A DNA stretch of 64,000 nt from Sphingomonas aliaeris (GCF_016743815.1 NZ_CP061035.1:498501-562500); one strand, 5' to 3'. Positions 56,687 to 64,000 are shown, numbered from the stretch's first letter. Numbers and translations are program-made. The notes: a model not told the origin generated them from the letters alone.

Positions 56687-57721
56687 TCAGGCGTCGCCGA
56701 TGAAAATCAGCTTCTTGCCGCTGTTCGTGCCGGCAAAGAGGGTTTCGAGCGCCCCTGTAATCTGGTCGAAACCGGGTTCGATATCTTCGTCATAAGCGAG
56801 CGCGCCGTCGTCGATCAGGTCGGACAGCGCATCGATCGCGGCGCCGAAACGTGCGACGTGATCGAAGATGTAGAAGCCGCTCCATGTCAGCACGCGTGTG
56901 AGGATTTCGCGCTCGGGACGCCAGCCAGCGGGCGGGGGTGACCAGTTGGCCGTGGCGGCCGTGCCGCATTGGATGATGCGGCCGTGCTTCGCCATCGCAC
57001 GGATCGCATGGTCCGCGATCCAACCGCCTGTATTGTCGAAATAGATCGAGAACCCTGTCGGCGCGGCGGCGGCAAGAACTGTCGGGAGATCGATACTCTT
57101 GTAGTTGAACGCCGCGTGGTAGCCGTAGCGCGACGTGCATCGTGCGACCTTTTCGTCGCTGCCGGTCAGGCCGATAACGCGGCTGCCCTGCGCGCGGGCG
57201 ATCTGCCCGACGACGCTGCCGACTGCGCCCGCCGAGGTGGACACCAAGACGGTATCGTCCGGTCCGGGTGGTGCAAGATCGGCAAGGGCGAGCCAGGCCG
57301 TAACGCCCGGCATGCCCAGTACCCCCGCATAGGATGAGGCTGCTGCGCGGGGGATGGGCACGTGCGAAAGAAGATCATCGCGCGTCGCGGCAGCGAAATC
57401 CTGCCAGCCGAGAAAGCCATAGACGAGGTCGCCGGGCTTGATGGTCGCCTCGCGACTCTCCTGTACGACGCCCACGGAAAGGGCACGCATCGGCGCGCCC
57501 AGAGCCATGACCGCCGGGTTGGCCGCCCAGCCGCGCTGTACCGGATCGGCCGACAGATAGAGGTTGCGCACCAGGAACTGGCCGTCGCTGATCACCGGCA
57601 CGGCATCGCTGACGATATCGAAGTCCGTAGCCAACGGCACGCCATCGGGCCGGCGTCCGAGCACGACGCGGCGGTTTTTGCCGGGAATGGTATATTTGGG
57701 AATCACGGCGTGGGCAGCCAT
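56687..57721 (-). CDS. NADP-dependent oxidoreductase of the MDR superfamily (prostaglandin reductase/CurA-like)
   Basis: The 344-residue protein has an N-terminal GroES-like domain (NRRVVLGRRPDGVP and LYLSADPVQRGWA) and a cofactor-binding Rossmann motif VSTSAGAVGSVVGQIA at about residue 160. No zinc ligands are seen. The family reduces alpha,beta-unsaturated ketones or enones. ATG at 57721 overlaps the YciI gene by 19 bp. GTG at 57706, which forms a GTGA overlap with the YciI stop, is an equally good start. Confidence 0.9.
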   Translation of the reverse strand: MAAHAVIPKYTIPGKNRRVVLGRRPDGVPLATDFDIVSDAVPVISDGQFLVRNLYLSADPVQRGWAANPAVMALGAPMRALSVGVVQESREATIKPGDLVYGFLGWQDFAAATRDDLLSHVPIPRAAASSYAGVLGMPGVTAWLALADLAPPGPDDTVLVSTSAGAVGSVVGQIARAQGSRVIGLTGSDEKVARCTSRYGYHAAFNYKSIDLPTVLAAAAPTGFSIYFDNTGGWIADHAIRAMAKHGRIIQCGTAATANWSPPPAGWRPEREILTRVLTWSGFYIFDHVARFGAAIDALSDLIDDGALAYDEDIEPGFDQITGALETLFAGTNSGKKLIFIGDA

Positions 57722-57999
57722 TCACCGATCGCCGGGCGAATTGCCACGATCTGCTCCGTGCCGGCGAAGATCCCCGCCGCCGTGAACGGGTCGCCTGCGA
57801 TCAACGCCTGTGCCGCTGCCAGATCGGACGTTTCGATCAGGAAACTGCTGCCGCATGGCCGGTCCTCGTCGAGCATCGCGCCGGCCACCTTCACGACGTC
57901 CCGCCGGGCCGCCCAATAATCCAGATGGTCCTGCCGATGCGCAATTCTGAGATCGAGCGCGCCGGGGCGGTCTGGCGCAAGGATCAGGAAATAGGGCAT
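57703..57999 (-). CDS. YciI-family protein
   Basis: The 98-residue protein is a complete YCII ferredoxin-like domain: MPYFLILAPDRPGALDLR, the conserved HLDYWAA with His, GSSFLIE and AGDPFTAAGIF with Asp. The putative His-Asp pair is kept. Family members are small and mostly uncharacterised; some act as dehydrochlorinase-like or muconolactone-isomerase-like enzymes. GGAGAG precedes the ATG. It heads the operon with the enone reductase and hydratase. Confidence 0.88.
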   Translation of the reverse strand: MPYFLILAPDRPGALDLRIAHRQDHLDYWAARRDVVKVAGAMLDEDRPCGSSFLIETSDLAAAQALIAGDPFTAAGIFAGTEQIVAIRPAIGEWLPTP

Positions 58000-58032
58000 G
58001 ATACTCTCCGCGTCGCAAGCGATTCAGCTTGA

Positions 58033-58050
58033 TGGTAAGCCAGCGTACCA
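58033..58050. promoter_or_regulatory. 18-bp palindromic operator, site 7 (best copy)
   Basis: TGGTAAGCCAGCGTACCA is the most symmetric copy and was used to set the consensus. It lies between the divergent YciI (33 bp) and enoyl-CoA hydratase (50 bp) genes and could control both. Confidence 0.75.
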
Positions 58051-58100
58051 ATAAGAGTGTTTCGTGGGAAGGTGCTTTCGACGCCTGAAGGGGAGATGAG

Positions 58101-58898
58101 ATGGATCAGTCACGCTACAAGGCGCTGAAAATCGAGCGGACCGGCCGTGTGCTGACGATCGCGATCGACCTGCCGGACAAGGCGAATGCCGTTACGCACG
58201 AGTTGCACGAGGAAATGGCGCGCGTCTTCGACGATGCTGCCGACGATCCCGACAGCGATGTGATCGTGCTGACCGGCGCAGGGTCGGTTTTCTGTGCCGG
58301 CGGAGATATGAACTGGCTGGCCGACGAACTCCGCGAGGGTCTTTCGCCGTTCGTCATTGAAGCGCGCACGATGAAGCGCATCGTCCACTCGCTGCTGGAT
58401 TGCCCCAAGCCCGTGATCGCCAAGGTCAATGGCGATGCGATGGGCTTCGGCGCGACCATCGCGCTGTTGTGCGATGTGGTATTCGCGGCAGAAGGCGCGC
58501 GTTTCGCCGATCCGCACGTCAAGGTGGGACTGGTGGCGGGGGACGGAGGTGCGCTGATCTGGCCGCAGTTGATTGGCTTCGGCAAGGCCCGCCATTACCT
58601 GCTGACCGGCGACGCCATCGAGGCTAGCGAGGCCGAGCGATTAGGATTGATCGCCTTTGCGGTTGCGCCGGATGCACTGGATGACGCGGTCGCGAAATAT
58701 ACCGACCGGATGGCGCGGGGCGCGCAGACGGCAATCCGCTACACGAAGGTGACGACCAACATCGCGCTGAAGCAGTTGCTCACATCGGTGTTCGAGGCGG
58801 GGGTCGCCTATGAAGGACTGTCGCGCCATACCGACGATTATCGCGAGGGCGTTACCGCGTTCCTGGAGAAGCGACGGCCCGGATTTACCGGGCGCTAG
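58101..58898 (+). CDS. Enoyl-CoA hydratase/isomerase family protein (2)
   Basis: The 265-residue crotonase-fold protein has TGAGSVFCAGGDMNWLADEL and KVNGDAMGFGATIALLCDV, which form the oxyanion hole, and PHVKVGLVAGDGGALIWPQL. GGGGAGATGAG precedes the ATG. It belongs to the group next to hydratases acting on branched or cyclic enoyl-CoA. It faces away from the YciI operon, with an operator site between. Confidence 0.9.
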   Translation: MDQSRYKALKIERTGRVLTIAIDLPDKANAVTHELHEEMARVFDDAADDPDSDVIVLTGAGSVFCAGGDMNWLADELREGLSPFVIEARTMKRIVHSLLDCPKPVIAKVNGDAMGFGATIALLCDVVFAAEGARFADPHVKVGLVAGDGGALIWPQLIGFGKARHYLLTGDAIEASEAERLGLIAFAVAPDALDDAVAKYTDRMARGAQTAIRYTKVTTNIALKQLLTSVFEAGVAYEGLSRHTDDYREGVTAFLEKRRPGFTGR

Positions 58899-59059
58899 GG
58901 GAGGGGCCGTCCCGCGCGGCAAGCGTTCGGCAGCGCATTGACGGAGCGGTTCGGCGCAATGCCGCGAAAAACAGACGTCGGCGCTTATGCTGTCGCCTCA
59001 GTGTTTTGGATCGGCATAGCGGTTTAGCAGGTTCGGTGCGCTTGCGGTTCCGGGATCGC

Positions 59060-59623
59060 CTACAGATCGTCCTCCGCGGATTTCAGCAGACTACCGAATT
59101 CCTCGGTTTTTCCGTTCAGCGCGGCTTCCTCGTGGATATCCTTGAGATTGAGCTTTATCTTGAACATGACCTTCTCGGCGATCTTCGCTTCCTCGGCCGA
59201 AACGCCGCGCATAATGCGTTTGTTCGCTTTCGAGGCGACAGCGATCATCAACCGGATCGTCTCATAGCCCTGTTCGGTGATGAATACCCGTCGTGCGCGT
59301 CCATCGCTACTGTCCGCCCGGCGCTCGATATGCCCGGTCGTCTCCATGCGCTCCAGCAGGCCGCCGGCGGTCACCTTGCCTATCTCGAGCAGGCGCGCGA
59401 GGTCGACCTGGGTCATGCCCATATTGCCGCTGCGGGACAGTGCACTCAGCATCGCCCATTGCGAGCGAGTGATGCCGTACGGCCGCATAATATCATCCAT
59501 AATGATGCGGCGCAGTCGTGAAACGTCGTGGATGAGGTATCCGAAGCGGAATTGTTTTGCGGACGGGCGCCGGACCGGCTCAGCTTCTCCATCTTCGACA
59601 CTTAACGTAACTTTGGTATCCAT
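59060..59623 (-). CDS. MarR-family transcriptional regulator
   Basis: The ATG at 59623 gives 187 residues; a GTG ten codons earlier is possible. The winged helix-turn-helix is complete: ITRSQWAMLSALSRSGNMG, TQVDLARLLEIGKVTAGGLLE and the wing with HIERRADSSDGRARRVFIT. MarR proteins often sense aromatic acids or their CoA esters. It converges with the hydratase at 58101 and diverges from the hydratase at 59884. It is the second candidate for the protein that binds the 18-bp palindromes, or it may control only its neighbours. Confidence 0.9.
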   Translation of the reverse strand: MDTKVTLSVEDGEAEPVRRPSAKQFRFGYLIHDVSRLRRIIMDDIMRPYGITRSQWAMLSALSRSGNMGMTQVDLARLLEIGKVTAGGLLERMETTGHIERRADSSDGRARRVFITEQGYETIRLMIAVASKANKRIMRGVSAEEAKIAEKVMFKIKLNLKDIHEEAALNGKTEEFGSLLKSAEDDL

Positions 59624-59844
59624 GTTTGCGCGCTCACTACTTTGACGAGCCACTTGATATGACAGCCTCGATTGAGAGGCAATCCGCCGCGCACCGCGGC
59701 CTACCGTTTAAATCACATTCTGATTGAGCCGATAACGGCAAACACCTCGTATTACCGATATTTCGTCAGCCCTTTAGTTATGATTTTCGTTCGAGTCCGA
59801 AACATGGATCAAGCTGCAGGCATTGACACGCAGCGGCTTTGAAA

Positions 59845-59862
59845 TAGTAAGCCTACATACCA
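59845..59862. promoter_or_regulatory. 18-bp palindromic operator, site 8
   Basis: TAGTAAGCCTACATACCA matches 14 of 18 positions of the motif. It lies 21 bp before the hydratase start at 59884 and 221 bp before the marR start. Confidence 0.65.
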
Positions 59863-59883
59863 TCCTCAAAGAAAGGAACGGCG

Positions 59884-60714
59884 TTGGGTGTCAAGGCCGA
59901 CGATATAATCGAATATGAGGGGTTTGGCGTCTCGGTTTCCGAAGGCGTACTGACGATAAGCCTGAACCGCCCGGAGCTTGGCAATGCGTTGCCAAGCGCG
60001 GCCATTCCCCAGCTCGATGCGCTGTTTCGTCAGATCGGCGCGCGGGCCGATGTTCGGGTCTTGCTGATCCGTGGCGAAGGTGCCTCCTTTTGCGCGGGGG
60101 GCGACGTCAAAGGGTTCGCCGAAACGATCGATCATTCGCCAGAGGTGCGACGCACGGATTATTTTGCGCGAATGGACCGTGCCCGATCGCAGATGGAGGC
60201 TTATCTCGCCTTGCAATGTCCGGTGATCGTCGCTTGTCAGGGTGCTGTGGCCGGGGCGGCCGTGGCCTATCCGTTGGGCGCCGATATCGCGCTGGCGGAG
60301 CCGGGTGCGCGCTTTGTCTTCCCGCATCAGCGCCTGGGTCTGCCACCTGACGGCGGGCTGACCTATCTGCTTCCTCGCATCGTCGGCGTGCGCAAGGCGT
60401 CGGAACTCGCGCTGACGGCGGCGACGATCGATGCGGCGGAGGCGCTGAGGATCAGGATCGTCAGCCGGATCGTGCCGGCTGACGTATTGCAGCAGGAAGC
60501 TTTTTCGATCGCGCGGCGCATTGCTGCGGCTCCGCGCGGCGCGGTTCGCCGCGCACGGGCGCTGTTGCGCGAGTCGCTGGCGCACACTGCAAGCGAGCAG
60601 CTCTCGGCGGAACGCGATGCGATCGCGGATTCGGTGGCCGAGCCCGATTTCGAGGAGGGCGTACGCGCATTCATGGACAAGCGGCGCGCGGTTTTCCCCT
60701 CGACTCGAGAGTGA
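59884..60714 (+). CDS. Enoyl-CoA hydratase/isomerase family protein (3)
   Basis: A TTG start with AAAGGA seven to eight bases upstream gives 276 residues. RGEGASFCAGGDVKGFAE and CQGAVAGAAVAYPLGADI form the crotonase oxyanion hole, and PHQRLGLPPDGGLTYLLPRI follows. Asp replaces the more usual Glu in the P-D-G-G segment, a feature of isomerase-like members. It is encoded 118 bp before the acyl-CoA dehydrogenase, each with its own operator-like site. Confidence 0.88.
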   Translation: MGVKADDIIEYEGFGVSVSEGVLTISLNRPELGNALPSAAIPQLDALFRQIGARADVRVLLIRGEGASFCAGGDVKGFAETIDHSPEVRRTDYFARMDRARSQMEAYLALQCPVIVACQGAVAGAAVAYPLGADIALAEPGARFVFPHQRLGLPPDGGLTYLLPRIVGVRKASELALTAATIDAAEALRIRIVSRIVPADVLQQEAFSIARRIAAAPRGAVRRARALLRESLAHTASEQLSAERDAIADSVAEPDFEEGVRAFMDKRRAVFPSTRE

Positions 60715-60773
60715 TGCGATTGGTGCGGGGTTTGTGGCGGCACATCGTGCCGGTTGCGCGACCGATCGGAAGA

Positions 60774-60791
60774 TAGTAAGCAAGCGAACGA
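60774..60791. promoter_or_regulatory. 18-bp palindromic operator, site 9
   Basis: TAGTAAGCAAGCGAACGA matches 14 of 18 positions of the motif and lies 41 bp before the acyl-CoA dehydrogenase start. Confidence 0.6.
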
Positions 60792-60832
60792 ATAAAAACA
60801 TGCGGCATCGTGCCGCGGTACCGATGGAGAGA

Positions 60833-62002
60833 ATGTTGGACATCAGGTTGTCCGAAGAGCAGGAGGCGATCCGCGACGGCGTGAAGCGGGTCTGCGACCA
60901 GTTCGGCGACGAATATTGGTCGAAGAAAGACCAGGAAAAGGCCTTTCCCTTCGAATTCCACAAAGCGATGGCCGATGCCGGCTGGCTCGGCATTACGATG
61001 CCGGAGGATCTGGGTGGCGCGAATCTCGGCGTCACCGAGGCGGCTATCATGATGCACGAGGTGGCGGCCAGCGCAGGCGGCTATTCTGCCGCTTCGACGA
61101 TCCACCTGAACATCTTCGGGCCTCATGCGGTCGTGGTCAATGGAACCGCTGAGCAGAAGGATCGCATGCTGCGGCCGCTGATTGCCGGCGTGGACAAGGC
61201 ATGTTTTGGCGTGACCGAACCGGACGCCGGGCTGGACACCACCAGCATCAAGACCTTCGCGACCAAGGTGGATGGCGGCTACCGCGTGACCGGGCGCAAG
61301 ATCTGGACGTCCTCGGGGCAGGTCGCGAACAAGATCCTCTTGCTGACGCGCACCACGCCCAAGGAGGAGTGCCGCAAGCCCACCGACGGTATGACGCTGT
61401 TCTACACCGATCTCGATCGCGATCAGGTCGAGGTGCGTCGAATCGACAAGATGGGCCGCAATGCCGTCGACTCGAATGCCACCTTCATCGACGATTATTT
61501 CGTGCCTGATGCCGATCGCATCGGCGAGGAAGGCAAGGGCTTTCACTATATCATGCACAGCCTGAACCCCGAGCGGGTGCTGGTCGGTATCGAGGCGGTC
61601 GGCCTCGGGCGCGGCGCACTGGCGCGAGCCGCGCGCTACGCTGGCGATCGTAGTGTGTTCGGGCGACTGATCGGGCAGAATCAAGGCATCCAGCATCCGC
61701 TCGCAGAGAACTGGATCTACCTCGAGAGCGCCTACTGGATGATCATGCGCGCCGCCTATCTCTACGATAACGGCCTGCCGTGTGGCGCGGAGGCCAATGC
61801 CGGTAAGTTCCTGGGTGGTCGGGCCGCATTCGACGCCTGCACGCGCGCCGTGATGACGCACGGCGGTATGGGCTATTCGACGGAGTATCAGGTCGAACGG
61901 CTGTTCCGCGAATCCATCCTGCTGCGCATCGCGCCGATCACCGAACAGTTGATCTTGAGCTTCATCGCCGAGCGGCAGCTCGGCTTGCCCAAATCCTATT
62001 GA
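60833..62002 (+). CDS. Acyl-CoA dehydrogenase
   Basis: From MLDIRLSEEQEAIRDGV the protein has 389 residues; GGAGAGA directly precedes this ATG, and an ATG three codons earlier is possible. FAD and substrate motifs include CFGVTEPDAGLDTTS, KIWTSSGQVANKI, RSVFGRLIGQNQGIQHPLAE and MTHGGMGYSTEYQVERLFRE. The C-terminus RIAPITEQLILSFIAERQLG replaces the usual GTSEIQ stretch and is shared by dehydrogenases of terpenoid and branched-acid clusters. It makes the 2-enoyl-CoA for the hydratases. It starts a run with the thiolase-type genes. Confidence 0.93.
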   Translation: MLDIRLSEEQEAIRDGVKRVCDQFGDEYWSKKDQEKAFPFEFHKAMADAGWLGITMPEDLGGANLGVTEAAIMMHEVAASAGGYSAASTIHLNIFGPHAVVVNGTAEQKDRMLRPLIAGVDKACFGVTEPDAGLDTTSIKTFATKVDGGYRVTGRKIWTSSGQVANKILLLTRTTPKEECRKPTDGMTLFYTDLDRDQVEVRRIDKMGRNAVDSNATFIDDYFVPDADRIGEEGKGFHYIMHSLNPERVLVGIEAVGLGRGALARAARYAGDRSVFGRLIGQNQGIQHPLAENWIYLESAYWMIMRAAYLYDNGLPCGAEANAGKFLGGRAAFDACTRAVMTHGGMGYSTEYQVERLFRESILLRIAPITEQLILSFIAERQLGLPKSY

Positions 62003-62010
62003 GAGAATCG

Positions 62011-63450
62011 ATGAGCGAATTTGGTATCACGGCGTTCGGCGCATACGTTCCCCGTCTCAGGATCGATCGTGCGATCATCGCCGATGCGCACAAATGGGCG
62101 GTGCCCGGACTCAAGGGGCAGGCGAAGGGATCTCGGGCCTTTGCCAGCTGGGACGAGGATGCGATCACCATGGCGGTAGAAGCCGCGCGCGACGCGCTGG
62201 GTGACGGCGGCGCGAGCCGGATCACGGCGGTGCGGCTAGCTTCGACCAATCTGCCCTATGCCGATCTGCAGAATGCCGCGATCGTCGCGGGGGCGCTCGA
62301 CGTACCACCGAACGCGGCGACTTCGGATTCGACCGGTTCCCAGCGCGCAGGTACGTCGGCGTTGCTGCAGGCGCTGCAAGGCGGCGGAACATCGCTGGTG
62401 ATCGGTTCGGACAATCCATCGGCCAAGCCCGCGAGCACGCAGGAACTCAGTTTCGGTGCCGGCGCGGCGGCGTTCCTGGTCGGCAGCGACCGGATCGTCG
62501 CGCGCTTGATCGGCGCGGCATCGGTAACGTCGGTGTTCGTCGATCACTTCCGCGCCGCCCATGCCGAAAGCGATTATAACTGGGAGGAACGCTGGGTCCG
62601 CGACGAGGGATATGGCAAGATCGTGCCAGCCGGCGTGAAGGCGGCGTTGGCCGACGCGCAACTCTCGATCGGCGACATCCAGCATTTCGTCATGCCCTCC
62701 TACCTCCGCGGGTCGGCCGATGCGGTCGCCAAGAAGCTGCGCTTCGAGGGTGAGGTCGCGAACGCACTCGACGCCGGCATCGGTTACGCCGGTGCGGCAC
62801 AGGCGTTGCTGATGCTCGCCGCGACGCTCGAAAAGGCACAGCCGGGCGATCGTATCCTGCTGGTCGGCTTCGGCCAGGGTGTCGACGTTCTGGTGTTCCA
62901 GGTAACCGATGCGATCGCGCAGGCCAAACCCGCGCGCGGCGTCGCGGGTTCGATTGCCGAGGGCGTGGCGACCGACAGCTACCTGCGGATGTTGTCCTTC
63001 GACGGCGGGCTCGACATGGAATGGGGCATGCGGTCGGAAAAGAGCGGCAAGACCGCGCTGACCGAGCAGTTCCGTTCGGCCGGCCAGCTAGAAAGCTTCA
63101 ACGCCGGCCAGTGCGGCGCATGCGCCACCGTCCAGTTCCCGCAGCTGCAATATTGCGTGAAATGCCACGCGCCGAGCGCCGGGTTCGAACAGATATCGCT
63201 ACGTGACGCATCGGCCAAGGTGCTGACATCGACCGCCGACTGGCTGTCCTACCACCCCGCACCGCCGCTCTACGTTGGCTTCGTCCAGTTCGACAACGGC
63301 GCGCGCATGCTGATGGAAATGGTGGACATCGGCCGCGATGGCATTGCGGCGGGTCAGCCGTTGCGCATGGTCTATCGCATCAAGGAGAAAGACCGGCAGC
63401 GTGGCTACAACCGGTATTTCTGGAAATCCACGCCGCTGCTGGCGGCCTGA
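62011..63450 (+). CDS. HMG-CoA-synthase-like/DUF35 OB-fold fusion, apparently lacking the nucleophilic Cys
   Basis: The 479-residue protein joins two modules. Residues about 1-310 have the thiolase fold of HMG-CoA synthase/KAS III (GAYVPRLRIDRAIIADAHKW, RLASTNLPYADLQNA, GAGAAAFLVGSD). At the position of the nucleophile, where relatives read ACYGGTAAL, it has SQRAGTSAL, so Cys seems replaced by Gln. From about residue 350 a DUF35 domain follows, with a rubredoxin-like zinc knuckle (CGAC and CVKC) and an OB-fold (SYHPAPPLYVGFVQFDNG). In archaea, HMG-CoA synthase, DUF35 and thiolase are separate chains of one complex; here two are fused and the thiolase gene is 12 bp downstream. The start is MSEFGITAFG. 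Confidence 0.87.
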   Translation: MSEFGITAFGAYVPRLRIDRAIIADAHKWAVPGLKGQAKGSRAFASWDEDAITMAVEAARDALGDGGASRITAVRLASTNLPYADLQNAAIVAGALDVPPNAATSDSTGSQRAGTSALLQALQGGGTSLVIGSDNPSAKPASTQELSFGAGAAAFLVGSDRIVARLIGAASVTSVFVDHFRAAHAESDYNWEERWVRDEGYGKIVPAGVKAALADAQLSIGDIQHFVMPSYLRGSADAVAKKLRFEGEVANALDAGIGYAGAAQALLMLAATLEKAQPGDRILLVGFGQGVDVLVFQVTDAIAQAKPARGVAGSIAEGVATDSYLRMLSFDGGLDMEWGMRSEKSGKTALTEQFRSAGQLESFNAGQCGACATVQFPQLQYCVKCHAPSAGFEQISLRDASAKVLTSTADWLSYHPAPPLYVGFVQFDNGARMLMEMVDIGRDGIAAGQPLRMVYRIKEKDRQRGYNRYFWKSTPLLAA

Positions 63451-63462
63451 GGAGCAACGAAC

Positions 63463-64000
63463 ATGGCCACGGGAATCAAGGACAAGGTCGCAATCCTCGG
63501 CATGGGCTGCTCGAAGTTTGGCGAGCGGTGGGACGCGGGCTCGCCCGAACTCATGGCAGAGGCGTTCGAGGAAGCGCTTGCCGATGCAGGGATCGAGCGC
63601 AATCAGATCGATGCGGCATGGTTCGGGGTGTGGGGCGACGGTATCAACGTCGGCAACTCGTCGATCCCCGCGGCGATGGCGCTGCGGCTGGAGGGTATCC
63701 CGGTAAGCCGTGTCGAGAATATGTGTGCGACGGGCACCGAGGCGCTGCGCGGCGCGGTTTATGCGGTCGCCAGCGGTGCGGCGGACATAGCGCTGGCGAT
63801 CGGCGCCGAGAAGCTGAAGGATACCGGTTTCGGTGGGTTGCCGCCGCCCTTCAAGGGGACGTTCAACGACATGTGGATGCCGATGGGCTCCGCACCCGCG
63901 GGCTTCGCTCAGCTCGCCCCCCTATTACCGGGCGAAGTACGGCACCACGGCAGAGGATCTGAAGCGGGCGATCAGCCATGTGTCATGGAAGAGCCATCAG
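63463..64000 (+). CDS. SCPx-type thiolase/acetyl-CoA acetyltransferase, 3' end outside window, homopolymer frameshift
   Basis: The visible part begins MATGIKDKVAILGMGCSKFG after GGAGCAACGAAC. It contains the nucleophile Cys in VENMCATGTEALRGA and the family stretch DIALAIGAEKLKDTGFG. At the C6 run 63917-63922 the frame becomes implausible; with five C it continues YYRAKYGTTAEDLKRAIS to the window end, as in relatives. This non-decarboxylating thiolase group cleaves 3-ketoacyl-CoA or, with DUF35 partners, performs retro-aldol cleavage of hydroxyacyl-CoA. Its neighbour at 62011 is the probable partner. Confidence 0.88.
   Translation, partial: MATGIKDKVAILGMGCSKFGERWDAGSPELMAEAFEEALADAGIERNQIDAAWFGVWGDGINVGNSSIPAAMALRLEGIPVSRVENMCATGTEALRGAVYAVASGAADIALAIGAEKLKDTGFGGLPPPFKGTFNDMWMPMGSAPAGFAQLAPLLPGEVRHHGRGSEAGDQPCVMEEPS

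Noticed and set aside
59866..61861. Two long minus-strand frames (about 395 codons each) opposite the hydratase and acyl-CoA dehydrogenase genes
   Set aside because: They lack domains and start signals and mirror well-conserved plus-strand genes.

Overview
The window looks like chromosomal DNA of a high-GC alphaproteobacterium of the Sphingomonadaceae (Sphingomonas or Novosphingobium type). This is inferred from four TonB-dependent receptors, a PEPxxWA-CTERM protein, a Tat-exported PhoX, IS6-type transposase relics with the usual sphingomonad protein sequence, and a dense set of CoA-ester catabolic genes. No rRNA, tRNA or CRISPR array was seen.

Layout. 1-6.1 kb: 3' end of a TonB receptor, a decayed IS6 element, about 1.2 kb without a recognisable gene, a phoX gene behind a tandem Pho box, and a second IS6 scrap. 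6.1-19.4 kb: a fructan/sucrose utilisation locus. One long minus-strand operon runs TonB receptor, ROK fructokinase, lipoprotein sugar-binding protein, two ABC permeases, ABC ATPase and cytoplasmic GH32 beta-fructosidase. A divergent LacI-type regulator and a secreted LamG-GH32 enzyme sit beside it, and matching TTGTCGAC palindromes lie in front of both minus-strand units. 19.5-25.2 kb: DUF1206 membrane protein, GNAT-nitrilase fusion, a small unknown gene, rsgA, a PEPxxWA-CTERM protein and a third IS6 fragment.

25.2-64 kb: a large catabolic island for an unidentified, probably cyclic or branched lipid-like compound. It holds a P450 operon (P450, three SDRs, a tandem EthD-like protein, a 2Fe-2S ferredoxin), a TetR regulator, three acyl-CoA synthetases, an MFS transporter, two TonB receptors, an atypical phosphotransferase, a Gfo/Idh oxidoreductase, further SDRs, a Rieske oxygenase and Rieske ferredoxin, a flavodoxin-like protein, an FAD dehydrogenase, three enoyl-CoA hydratases, a hydratase-2 (MaoC) protein, a split E2 acyltransferase, an acyl-CoA dehydrogenase, an HMG-CoA-synthase-like/DUF35 fusion and an SCPx-type thiolase cut by the window end. 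I infer uptake through the TonB receptors, oxygenation by P450 and Rieske enzymes, CoA activation, and beta-oxidation-like cleavage.

The most notable observation is a recurring 18-bp palindrome, consensus TGGTAMGCYRGCKTACCA, in front of at least eleven transcription units between 31.7 and 60.8 kb. It suggests that the scattered units form one local regulon, probably under the TetR protein at 30.9-31.6 kb or the MarR protein at 59.1-59.6 kb. A second general observation is that seven otherwise well-conserved genes are each broken by a single-base change in a G or C homopolymer. This pattern points to sequencing or assembly error rather than gene decay.
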